The translations under genes were made by a program, and so were the position numbers. DNA of 7,686 nt from Acidimicrobiales bacterium (GTDB lineage Bacteria > Actinomycetota > Acidimicrobiia > Acidimicrobiales > Poriferisodalaceae), in NCBI GenBank assembly GCA_030749275.1, contig JASMKJ010000295.1:1-7686 (forward strand), read 5' to 3'. Shown piece by piece: positions 1 through 6,682 of this stretch. How positions within the stretch are numbered: position 1 is the stretch's first letter; the number at the start of each line of letters is the position of its first letter. The notes beneath the pieces are model-generated. The model ran no database searches. It was not told the origin of the DNA and saw only the letters and a list, made by a program, of their open reading frames with translations.

Positions 1-547
1 GGAAGAGTGCGTGCCCAATTGCTCCAAACAGGGTGAGGCCGGCCGCACAATCTGATATAGGTGACCCCGTGAACTGTGGGGCACCATCGGGTTCCCCGGT
101 GAGGTGCATCATGCCTGAAAGCGCCTGGCCCATCAGGTCGAAGCCCTGTAGGTGCGAAAGAGGCCCGGTCTTTCCGAATGCTGAAATGGAGGCCATGATC
201 AACTTCGGGTTCTCCAGGCTTAAATTCTCCCAATCCAGGTTGCGCCGTTCTAGAACACCGGGGCCAAAATTTTCGACCACCAAATCGCAGCGCGACGCTA
301 GAGCGCGAGCAAGAGCGCAACCTTCGTCTTTGCTCAGATCAATGCACAACGACCGTTTGCCCCTGTTCTGTTGTGTGTAATAGGAGGACCCCTCGTCCGA
401 TGCGAAAGGTAACGAACGGCTAGGGTCGCCTTTAGGTCCATATTCGACCTTGATGACATCGGCACCGAGTTCAGCAAGCATTCGAGTGGCGCTTGGGCCC
501 GAGAGATACTGTGTGAAATCAAGGACACGGACGTTTTCCAGAAGCAT
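1..547 (-). CDS. Class III CoA-transferase (CaiB/BaiF family), N-terminal 182 residues, cut by window edge
   Basis: Transfers CoA between a CoA-thioester and a free carboxylic acid in the cytoplasm; the acid cannot be named. The frame reads MLLENVRVLDFTQYLSGPSA at the N-terminus, then LAELGADVIKVE (25-36), NRGKRSLCIDL (61-71), VENFGPGVLE (91-100) and GFDLMGQALSG (135-145), the standard order in this family. D166 in GSPISD matches the catalytic aspartate (Asp169 in formyl-CoA transferase and CaiB, family knowledge). Members are usually about 400 residues, so a little under half is visible and the gene continues past position 1. The ATG at 547-545 is the only credible start, because an in-frame TAG lies four codons upstream. 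No Shine-Dalgarno is seen at proper spacing, but TAGTGT ends six bases before the ATG, as in leaderless actinobacterial genes. It diverges from the hydantoinase-like gene. The family call is firm; the substrate is open. Confidence 0.93.
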   Translation of the reverse strand, partial: MLLENVRVLDFTQYLSGPSATRMLAELGADVIKVEYGPKGDPSRSLPFASDEGSSYYTQQNRGKRSLCIDLSKDEGCALARALASRCDLVVENFGPGVLERRNLDWENLSLENPKLIMASISAFGKTGPLSHLQGFDLMGQALSGMMHLTGEPDGAPQFTGSPISDCAAGLTLFGAIGHALF

Positions 548-625
548 CCGAAAACACTATGCCGACTCCCCCAGCCGTGCACCCTTATTGGCTTCTGGTG
601 CTCTTTGGATGTCAAAATCGGATTT
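548..625. promoter_or_regulatory. Divergent promoter spacer with candidate leaderless -10 elements
   Basis: This spacer separates the CoA-transferase and the hydantoinase-like gene. On the minus strand TAGTGT (559-554, fits TANNNT) is followed by six bases and then the ATG at 547. On the plus strand CAAAAT (613-618, weaker fit) is followed by seven bases and then GTG at 626. Neither start has a purine-rich Shine-Dalgarno at normal spacing. A TTGGCT at 588-593 could be a -35 for the plus promoter, but its 19-base spacing is long. Promoter positions are inference from short motifs. Confidence 0.3.
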
Positions 626-2620
626 GTGAAAGACCTTTCCCTAGGCATTGATACAGGCGGCACGTTCACGGACGCGCTGGTTTACTGCAACCGAACGCAG
701 GCAGTCCTGGGAAAAGCCAAGACCCCCACCACCCATGACGACCTAAGTGTTTGTGTATCGGCGGCACTCGCGTCTGTGTTGGAGACCAGTGCTGTCGATC
801 CCAACGAAGTCGCGGTTGTCTCGGTTTCCACGACCCTCGCTACTAATGCCCTAGTTGAGGGCAGCGGCCGACCCGCGGGCCTCGTGACCATCGGATTTAA
901 CGACCAAGTATTCAACAGCGAAGGGCTTGCGCGGCTCCTAGTTGATAGCCCACACATACGACTGGACGGAGGCCACTCCTCCCACGGTCAGGAACTCGCT
1001 GCAATCAACCTCGGGCCTTTGGGGGAATGGTTGAGTGAGAACGACGACCACCTTGATGGGTATGCCGTGGTCAGTTCGTTCAGTGTTCGCAACCCCGACC
1101 ATGAGCTCGCCGCCCATGCCTTTATCGAACGGGCGACAGGGAAACCAGTGACTCTGAGCCACCATCTCTCATCGAAGTTGAACGCGCCTAAACGAGCCGT
1201 AACAGCGCTCCTGAATGCCCAGCTTGTTCCGATCATCAGCGACTTACTGTCCGCTGTGCAGAGTTCCATGGGTCAGCTCGGTTTGGCCGCTCGGTTGATG
1301 ATCGTACGCGGAGACGGATCGTTAGTGTCATCGGATTTTGTGAGCAGTCGGCCAATCGAAACAGTGCTTTCAGGTCCTGCCGCTAGCGCTGTTGGGGCCT
1401 CGGTACTCGCCTCGATGCGTAACGGAATCGTGGTTGACGTCGGCGGCACTACAACTGATGTCGCGGTGATCGACGCAGGGCGAGCGGTTTCCAGCAGCTC
1501 GGGAGCCATCGTTGGCGGTCACGAGACAATGGTGAACGCCGTTAGGGCCCACACATCAGGGATTGGTGGCGATAGCCAAGTTCAATTCCATCCGCTTGGA
1601 AATGAGCCGTTTGCGGTTGGGCCACGTCGAGCGACTCCTTTAGTCGTCGCGGCGGTGGAACGTCCGGCGCTCCTGGATCTATTACGAGAACAAGCCGAGA
1701 GGTCGTCCCCTCGCCATACCGACGGCGTGTATTTGTGGCTGCGGCAGCGTGGCAATGAGTGGACGCCGCGATCAGACTGGGAAAGTGAGATCCTCTCAGA
1801 GCTTAAGGCTTCCGGCACAGGACTAGCCCTTGAGGAGGTGGTTTCTTCGGGAGTTCGGCACAATTCCGTGGATCGCCTTCGTTCGGCGGGGGTTATCGGA
1901 ATAACCGCATTCACGCCCACCGACGCGGCGCATGTGCTCGGCTCTGATGCCCGTTACCCGAAAAGCCCTGCCGTGTTGGGTGCCCGGCTGCTTGCCCGAC
2001 TACTTGACCGCCATGGGCTTCCAGTGGCTGATGATGAGCAGGAGATGTCCGGGCTCGTCGTCGAAACGGTCGCGAGTAGCATCACCGAAGCAGCGCTTTT
2101 GGTGGCTGCGGACCGTGACGGTGTTGTTCCCGAGGAACTAAAAGCGGTTCTCCGGACCCAAAGGGTTCTTTCCCAGGGACCCGGTTCCTCTGCTCTGTTG
2201 AGGGTTGGCTTGGGTGTCACGGCGCCGATAACAGCTGTCGGTGCCCCGGCATCAATCTTCGTGCCGCTGAAGGGCGAAGTCATGGGTTCGGGTTCCTCAA
2301 TTCCTGAGCATCATGAAGTTGCAAATGCGTTTGGCGCTGCGGTTGCCACTATTCGGATATTCAGGCACGTCGTCATCAGTGCCCCTCGTAGGGGGCTATT
2401 TCGAGTACATGTCAACGAGCCGGTCAATTTCTACGACTTGTCAGCAGCAAAGGAGTTCGCTCAACGTCATGTGGAGGGTGTCCTGAACCACGAGATGGGA
2501 CTTGCTGGGGCCGAATCATGCAAGATTCGACACGCGTGGAACATCGAACAAGCTGTTGTCGAGGAACGGCAGCTCTTCGTTGAGGCCACCTTAGAGAGCA
2601 TCGCGGAGGGGGCTCCGTGA
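626..2620 (+). CDS. Hydantoinase/oxoprolinase (HyuA-like) ASKHA-fold protein
   Basis: Relatives are ATP-dependent subunits of hydantoinase, 5-oxoprolinase or acetone carboxylase; the substrate here is unknown. From GTG 626 it has 664 residues. The N-terminal domain shows the phosphate loop GIDTGGTFTDA (7-17) and STTLATNALVEG (68-79). The central domain shows LSGPAASAVGAS (248-259) and a second phosphate loop, VVDVGGTTTDVAVI (269-282). Later come FTPTDAAHVLG (429-439) and PEHHEVANAFGAAV (560-573), both typical of the family. Where common HyuA/AcxA proteins carry a glycine-rich GGGS-type motif, this one reads GIGGDS (312-317) then VGPRRATPL (331-339), suggesting a distinct subfamily. No HyuB-type partner lies in the window. 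GTG 626 puts the phosphate loop at the usual distance from the N-terminus and suits a leaderless start; an in-frame TTG at 605 would add seven residues. The family is sure, the reaction is not. Confidence 0.9.
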   Translation: MKDLSLGIDTGGTFTDALVYCNRTQAVLGKAKTPTTHDDLSVCVSAALASVLETSAVDPNEVAVVSVSTTLATNALVEGSGRPAGLVTIGFNDQVFNSEGLARLLVDSPHIRLDGGHSSHGQELAAINLGPLGEWLSENDDHLDGYAVVSSFSVRNPDHELAAHAFIERATGKPVTLSHHLSSKLNAPKRAVTALLNAQLVPIISDLLSAVQSSMGQLGLAARLMIVRGDGSLVSSDFVSSRPIETVLSGPAASAVGASVLASMRNGIVVDVGGTTTDVAVIDAGRAVSSSSGAIVGGHETMVNAVRAHTSGIGGDSQVQFHPLGNEPFAVGPRRATPLVVAAVERPALLDLLREQAERSSPRHTDGVYLWLRQRGNEWTPRSDWESEILSELKASGTGLALEEVVSSGVRHNSVDRLRSAGVIGITAFTPTDAAHVLGSDARYPKSPAVLGARLLARLLDRHGLPVADDEQEMSGLVVETVASSITEAALLVAADRDGVVPEELKAVLRTQRVLSQGPGSSALLRVGLGVTAPITAVGAPASIFVPLKGEVMGSGSSIPEHHEVANAFGAAVATIRIFRHVVISAPRRGLFRVHVNEPVNFYDLSAAKEFAQRHVEGVLNHEMGLAGAESCKIRHAWNIEQAVVEERQLFVEATLESIAEGAP

Positions 2621-2629
2621 TCCTTTCTT
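2600..2629 (+). terminator. Probable intrinsic terminator overlapping the hydantoinase-like stop codon
   Basis: TCGCGGAG (2601-2608) pairs with CTCCGTGA (2613-2620) around a GGGG loop: eight pairs including one G-T wobble, extendable by A2600-T2621. The TGA stop forms the 3' end of the stem. It is followed by CCTTTCTT (2622-2629), a broken T-tract that also covers the end of the opposing amidase gene. The position between convergent genes suits a terminator. Read from the minus strand, the same hairpin lies just after the amidase stop but has only a poor T-tract. Confidence 0.5.
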
Positions 2630-4124
2630 ACTTCGCCGCAGCAATCGCCGCCTCACGTCCCAATCGCTGACACTGAGGGTCCGCGGCGACTATCTGAGAA
2701 CGGTCAGGTTGGGGGGTTCGGCAAAGGACCGAGGCCTCGAAGCACTCTTCGAGGGCCTTGGCCACACCAAGCAGCATCGCATCTTGGTACATGGGGCCTA
2801 CGCACTGGAAGCCGAATGGAAGGCCGTTCTCGTCTAGCCCAGCCGGCAACGCTGTCACTGGGTGCCCCACCACTGTTAGGCAACTAGTGAGACCGAGCCA
2901 GGCCATGTAATTGGGAACAGCGTTGCCATCAATTTGCGTGGGGTGCAAAGAAGCCCATGGAAAGGGCGGAACGCTGACCCCGGGGCACAGCAACACGTCG
3001 ACCTGGTCGAACACTGCATCGACCGCTTCGAAAAGTTCTTTTTGGCGTCGACGTGCTTGTGCGATGGCTAAAACCGAAGTGGAAAGCGCTGTTTCGTAAG
3101 TCCGAAATACATTCGGATTGAAGGTGTCGTCGAACGACTCAACCTCGCGGTGATACTGGGTGGCGAAGATGTCAGCGCGGAGTTGCCAATCGACATCGAT
3201 GGCATCGGTAAGGTCGATAGGGGTTACCACTAGTTGACATCCGGCGTTTTCCAGATAGGCAATTCGCTCTTCAAATAGTTTCCGAACCTGGGTGGAAACA
3301 AGGAGTCCGCCGAAGTCGGGGGTCACGCCGAAGCGGATGGCCTTGAGATCTTTGGTCTCGAGGCGGAGAAACTGGCCGACATCCAAGGGAAAGCTCATGG
3401 GATCTCGTCGACTAGACCGGTCACGGGCAGCGACCGCGCCGAGCAACAAAGCAACGTCATCGACCGTCCGCGCCATGGGTCCTTGGAGACTGTAATTGGT
3501 TTGCGTGATGGTTCGACTTTCGTTTGGGACAGTTCCAGGCGTGGCGCGATGCCCAACTACGCCACAGAACGTGGCTGGAATTCGAAGACTCCCGCCGTGG
3601 TCGGATCCAGTTGCCAGCGGCGCCATACCGGTCGCGACCGCCACTGCAGACCCGCCTGAAGAGCCACCGCAAGTCAATTCAGGAGAGTAGGGATTTCCGG
3701 TCGCTCCGAAGACTCGATTTATGGTGTTCGCCCCGATGCTCATCTCGGGGATGTTGGTTTTGCCGATAACAATTCCCCCCGCCGCTTTGATCCGAGCGAC
3801 AATTCCAGAGTCTTCAGAGGGCACATTGTCTTTGTAGAACGCGGTTCCGTAGGTCGTGGTTAGCCCCTCGGTCGCCTGCAGATCTTTGATCGCCACTGGA
3901 AGACCGTGGAGAATCCCTTCTGCAGTGCCGTCGAGAATCTCTCCTTCTGCGATGCGAGCTTGATAAAGAGCCCTGTCGTCGGCTCGGGCGATGATGGCAT
4001 TGAGAGTTGGATTTAACTCATCGATTCGATCAAGACACGATCGCGTCAACTCCACGGGGGAAAGATCGCGACTTGAAATGGCCTCTCGGGCCGCCAGCGC
4101 CCCGAGATCGCACGGCTCGGTCAC
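2628..4124 (-). CDS. Amidase-signature family hydrolase
   Basis: Cytoplasmic serine hydrolase of the amidase signature family, which hydrolyses amides and sometimes esters; the substrate is unknown. It has 498 residues, normal for a single-domain member. The Ser-cisSer-Lys triad is intact: K80 in GLPVAIKD, cis-Ser S155 in GGSSGGS, and nucleophile S179 in GSDHGGSLR. The 24-residue gap between the serines equals that in FAAH (Ser217 to Ser241, family knowledge). GKTNIPEMS (121-129) is a further family block. No signal peptide or membrane segment is seen. The GTG at 4124 is the chosen start; it overlaps the stop of the upstream crotonase gene as GTGA, and AGG lies eight bases upstream, so translational coupling is likely. 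It is not GatA in context, as no gatB or gatC is present. It may act on the product of the crotonase or BVMO, but that is inference. Confidence 0.93.
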   Translation of the reverse strand: MTEPCDLGALAAREAISSRDLSPVELTRSCLDRIDELNPTLNAIIARADDRALYQARIAEGEILDGTAEGILHGLPVAIKDLQATEGLTTTYGTAFYKDNVPSEDSGIVARIKAAGGIVIGKTNIPEMSIGANTINRVFGATGNPYSPELTCGGSSGGSAVAVATGMAPLATGSDHGGSLRIPATFCGVVGHRATPGTVPNESRTITQTNYSLQGPMARTVDDVALLLGAVAARDRSSRRDPMSFPLDVGQFLRLETKDLKAIRFGVTPDFGGLLVSTQVRKLFEERIAYLENAGCQLVVTPIDLTDAIDVDWQLRADIFATQYHREVESFDDTFNPNVFRTYETALSTSVLAIAQARRRQKELFEAVDAVFDQVDVLLCPGVSVPPFPWASLHPTQIDGNAVPNYMAWLGLTSCLTVVGHPVTALPAGLDENGLPFGFQCVGPMYQDAMLLGVAKALEECFEASVLCRTPQPDRSQIVAADPQCQRLGREAAIAAAK

Positions 4125-4951
4125 GCTTCGGACCTGATGACATCGATGCCACTTGGGTCGATACGTCTTCCGTGAATTTCCATGTTGTGACTATGACCGA
4201 CATGATGAAGGCTAAACGCGGCTTGCAGGGCGCTGTACATGCCCATTGCATCCACAGTCTGGTTGACGCTCTGCTTCGCCAAAGTCAGTCCAAACATGGG
4301 GCGTTTAGCTATGTGTGCCGCCAACTCAAGTGTCTCGCTTTCCAGTTCACTCCTGGGCACCACCTTGTTAACCATTCCTCGTTCCATGAGTTCGTTCGCA
4401 GTGATGGGGCGGCCCGTGAAGAGCATCTCTTTTGCGAGACGCGTACCAGCTTCAAATGGATGGGCGAAATACTCGACCCCGTTCACATTGAACGCCACCA
4501 CGGGATCGCTGAAACTGGCGTCATCAGCAGCAACGATAAGATCCATCGGCCATACAAGCATCAACCCGCCCGCAATGACCTTCCCTTGGACCTGTGCGAT
4601 AGTCGGCTTCGCTAGATTTCGCCATCGCCAACACAGCCCTAGGTACATTTCGGCTTCTCGCGCCATGTATCCCTCAGTGCCAGCGGCATCAAAATGACAC
4701 TGAGTACCGACGGTCGGGAAATCGCTCATGTTGACTTCTCCCGCAGACAAGTCATGACCCGAAGAGAAGTGTTTTCCGTCGGCGGCGAGCACTACAACTC
4801 TCACGGAATCGTCGCCTGCCGCAACGTCGAAGGCCCTATTAAGCTCTGACAACATCAGATAGTCCTGGGCGTTGGCCGTTTCTGCCCTTGCCAGCGTGAT
4901 TCGGGCGACGCCCTCCGCCGGCATTTCATAACGAATTCTTTCGTAAGTCAC
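4121..4951 (-). CDS. Enoyl-CoA hydratase/isomerase (crotonase) family protein with atypical active site
   Basis: Crotonase-fold protein of 276 residues, expected to bind an acyl-CoA in the cytoplasm. The oxyanion-hole region reads KHFSSGHDL (60-68), and the second block is KPTIAQVQGKVIAGG (115-129). Aligned by eye with rat enoyl-CoA hydratase, Glu144 (in GGGCEL) falls on M131 (in AGGLML) and Glu164 (in QPE) falls on V151 (in DPVV). The two hydratase glutamates are therefore absent. E160 in NGVEYFAHPFEAG is a possible substitute acid, so the reaction may be isomerisation, C-C or thioester cleavage, or hydration by another residue. The start is GTG 4951: GGAG (4961-4958) lies six bases upstream, and the N-terminus MTYERIRYEM suits the family. 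It is first in a two-gene unit with the amidase and diverges from the BVMO. The fold is firm, the reaction open. Confidence 0.9.
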   Translation of the reverse strand: MTYERIRYEMPAEGVARITLARAETANAQDYLMLSELNRAFDVAAGDDSVRVVVLAADGKHFSSGHDLSAGEVNMSDFPTVGTQCHFDAAGTEGYMAREAEMYLGLCWRWRNLAKPTIAQVQGKVIAGGLMLVWPMDLIVAADDASFSDPVVAFNVNGVEYFAHPFEAGTRLAKEMLFTGRPITANELMERGMVNKVVPRSELESETLELAAHIAKRPMFGLTLAKQSVNQTVDAMGMYSALQAAFSLHHVGHSHNMEIHGRRIDPSGIDVIRSEA

Positions 4952-4957
4952 GTTTTA

Positions 4958-4982
4958 CTCCAACCGTTCCGTCCAAATGCTA
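4958..4982 (-). promoter_or_regulatory. Candidate -10 element and ribosome binding site of the crotonase-amidase unit
   Basis: On the minus strand TAGCAT (4982-4977) fits the actinobacterial -10 pattern TANNNT and would start transcription near 4970. GGAG (4961-4958) follows, with six bases to the GTG start at 4951. The ribosome binding site is clear. The -10 is a weaker call because no -35 hexamer is recognisable at 17 bases. Confidence 0.4.
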
Positions 4983-4996
4983 GATCGCTCACCCTC

Positions 4997-5019
4997 GTTT
5001 AGCTGCACAGAGAGCAAAC
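4997..5019. repeat. Inverted repeat in the crotonase/BVMO spacer, candidate operator
   Basis: GTTT-A-GCT (4997-5004) is complementary to AGCAAAC (5013-5019), giving seven pairs with one bulged A (5001) and an eight-base centre. It covers the place where the -35 of the proposed crotonase promoter would sit. A regulator binding site is one reading; chance is another, as this is short. No regulator gene lies in the window. Confidence 0.3.
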
Positions 5020-5034
5020 CACACAAAGCGTTTC

Positions 5035-5046
5035 CACCTCGAGTTG
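5035..5046. repeat. Palindrome CACCTCGAGTTG, candidate operator for the BVMO gene
   Basis: Twelve bases with five of six symmetric pairs, centred on CTCGAG. It is flanked by GTTTC (5030-5034) and GAAAC (5049-5053), which are complementary but offset by two bases from the same centre. It lies 10 bases upstream of the proposed BVMO -10, so a bound protein could block RNA polymerase. This is an inference from position and symmetry. Confidence 0.3.
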
Positions 5047-5056
5047 ACGAAACAGC

Positions 5057-5080
5057 TAATTTTGATGTCCAGCGGGAGGT
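5057..5080 (+). promoter_or_regulatory. Candidate -10 element and strong ribosome binding site of the BVMO gene
   Basis: TAATTT (5057-5062) fits TANNNT and would place a start near 5069. GGGAGGT (5074-5080) is a strong Shine-Dalgarno six bases before GTG 5087 and decides that start codon. A TTGACG at 5044-5049 looks like a -35 but is only seven bases from the -10, so it cannot serve with it. Confidence 0.45.
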
Positions 5081-5086
5081 TCATTT

Positions 5087-6682
5087 GTGACAGCAGTCGA
5101 AAAGAGGGATGTTCTGGTCGTCGGTGCTGGTTTCGGAGGCCTCTATTCCCTACATCTATTGAGAGAATCAGGATTCCATGTGACGGCGGTTGAACGCGGA
5201 TCCGGAGTCGGTGGAACCTGGTACTGGAATCGGTATCCCGGAGCTCGCTGCGACGTAGAGAGTCTTCAGTACTCCTACTCTTTCGACGATGATCTCCAAC
5301 AAGAATGGGAGTGGACCGAACGATACGCAGGACAACCTGAGATTTTGCGGTATGCGGAACACGTCGCTGAAAGATTCGATCTGACTGACCTAATTGATTT
5401 CGACACCAACGTGGAATCAATGTCCTATGACAGCGTTACCCAACAATGGACCGTGTCAACGAACCGACGCACCTATGAAGCGGCATTTGTGGTCGCAGCG
5501 ACAGGCTGCCTTTCCACCGCCAACCTTCCTGAGTTCCCCGGGTTGGAGACCTTCCAGGGGGACGTGTATCACACAGGACGGTGGCCCCACGAAAAGGTCG
5601 ACTTCACGGGCCAAAGGGTAGGCATAATCGGCACCGGGTCATCAGCGGTACAAGCCATTCCGGTGATTGCCTCCGAAGCGGCTGAACTCATCGTGTTTCA
5701 GCGAACACCGAATTACTCGATCCCCGCTCACAACCAGCCCTTAGAACCCGCAGTACAAGCCGAAGTCAAAAGCAGGTACGACGATCTCCGGCAGGCGGCA
5801 AGGGCGGAACGTTCTGGAATCCTTTCAATATTTCCACCCAACGAAGATTCTGCGAAGGAAGCCTCTGATGCTGAGTTCCGAGCTCGCATGGACGAGCGGT
5901 GGAACTACGGAGGGTTCAGTTTTTACCGCTCCTACATCGACATAGTTGTCGATCCGGAATCCAACGAACGGGTAGCTGACTACGTTCGAGGGCATATCGC
6001 AGCCAAGGTCGACGACCCTGAACTCGCAACGCTGTTATCCCCAAGCAACACCATCGCCTGCAAACGACCCTGCTTGGATACCCACTACTACGAAACCTTC
6101 AATTCAAGCCATGTTCAATTGATCGACATATCAGACCATGAGATAGAAGCAATCACAACCCAAGGACTGAGAGTCCGAGGAGAAGACTTCGACTTTGATG
6201 CCCTTGTGTTCGCGACCGGCTTTGATGCCATGACAGGGTCCCTGTTGAAGATGAATATCACGGGTGTCGCCGACTACACCCTCAACGAAGCCTGGGCCAA
6301 CGGGCCACGCACATACCTCGGGTTGGGAATACCCAAGTTCCCCAACCTTTTCACCGTGACCGGTCCGGGTAGCCCCTCGGTGTTGACGAACATGATTATG
6401 GCCATCGAACAACATGTCGAATGGATCCGGGATTGTTTGGTTTCCATGAGAGACAACGGCTACGCAGCAATCGAAGCGACGGCTGAGTCAGCGGACGCTT
6501 GGGTGAGCCACGTCAATTCCATCGCTGATCAGACCCTCTACCCAAGCTGCAATTCCTGGTACTTGGGAGCCAACATTCCGGGCAAAACCCGGGTGTTCAT
6601 GCCGCTAATCGGATTTCCGGACTACGCAGAACGCTGTAATGAAGTTGCTTCCAACAACTATGAGGGCTTCACACTTGTCTGA
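5087..6682 (+). CDS. Type I Baeyer-Villiger monooxygenase, phenylacetone monooxygenase-like
   Basis: FAD- and NADPH-dependent enzyme that inserts oxygen next to a ketone carbonyl, giving an ester or lactone; cytoplasmic. It has 531 residues against 542 for phenylacetone monooxygenase (PAMO). The FAD Rossmann motif is GAGFGG (13-18). The long BVMO fingerprint is GGTWYWNRYPGARCD (42-56), the short one FQGDVYHTGRWP (156-167), and the NADPH Rossmann motif is GTGSSA (182-187). D56 and R327 (in CKRPCLD) match PAMO Asp66 and the essential Arg337. GPGSPSVL (426-433) resembles the PAMO active-site loop and lacks the cyclohexanone-monooxygenase form. Similarity to remembered PAMO sequence runs to the end (VPGKPRVF-like NIPGKTRVF). 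All key residues are intact, so activity is likely; the natural ketone is unknown. The GTG start has a strong Shine-Dalgarno. Its 3' end overlaps the macrodomain gene. Confidence 0.95.
   Translation: MTAVEKRDVLVVGAGFGGLYSLHLLRESGFHVTAVERGSGVGGTWYWNRYPGARCDVESLQYSYSFDDDLQQEWEWTERYAGQPEILRYAEHVAERFDLTDLIDFDTNVESMSYDSVTQQWTVSTNRRTYEAAFVVAATGCLSTANLPEFPGLETFQGDVYHTGRWPHEKVDFTGQRVGIIGTGSSAVQAIPVIASEAAELIVFQRTPNYSIPAHNQPLEPAVQAEVKSRYDDLRQAARAERSGILSIFPPNEDSAKEASDAEFRARMDERWNYGGFSFYRSYIDIVVDPESNERVADYVRGHIAAKVDDPELATLLSPSNTIACKRPCLDTHYYETFNSSHVQLIDISDHEIEAITTQGLRVRGEDFDFDALVFATGFDAMTGSLLKMNITGVADYTLNEAWANGPRTYLGLGIPKFPNLFTVTGPGSPSVLTNMIMAIEQHVEWIRDCLVSMRDNGYAAIEATAESADAWVSHVNSIADQTLYPSCNSWYLGANIPGKTRVFMPLIGFPDYAERCNEVASNNYEGFTLV

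Noticed and set aside
33..669. Open frames at 33-380 (plus) and 334-669 (minus)
   Set aside because: Both overlap the CoA-transferase in other frames. The CoA-transferase frame, open from 547 to the edge, carries the family motifs.
4007..4615. A 202-codon open frame on the plus strand
   Set aside because: It lies wholly opposite the amidase and crotonase genes, which have intact family motifs. Its own translation shows no recognisable domain.
5044..5049. TTGACG as a -35 hexamer for the BVMO promoter
   Set aside because: It is seven bases from the only good -10 (5057-5062), and no -10 match lies 16-18 bases downstream of it before the ribosome binding site.
4989..5420. A 143-codon open frame on the minus strand running from the divergent spacer into the BVMO
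   Set aside because: It is antisense to the BVMO N-terminus with its FAD motif, and has an arginine-rich, domain-less translation typical of a shadow frame.
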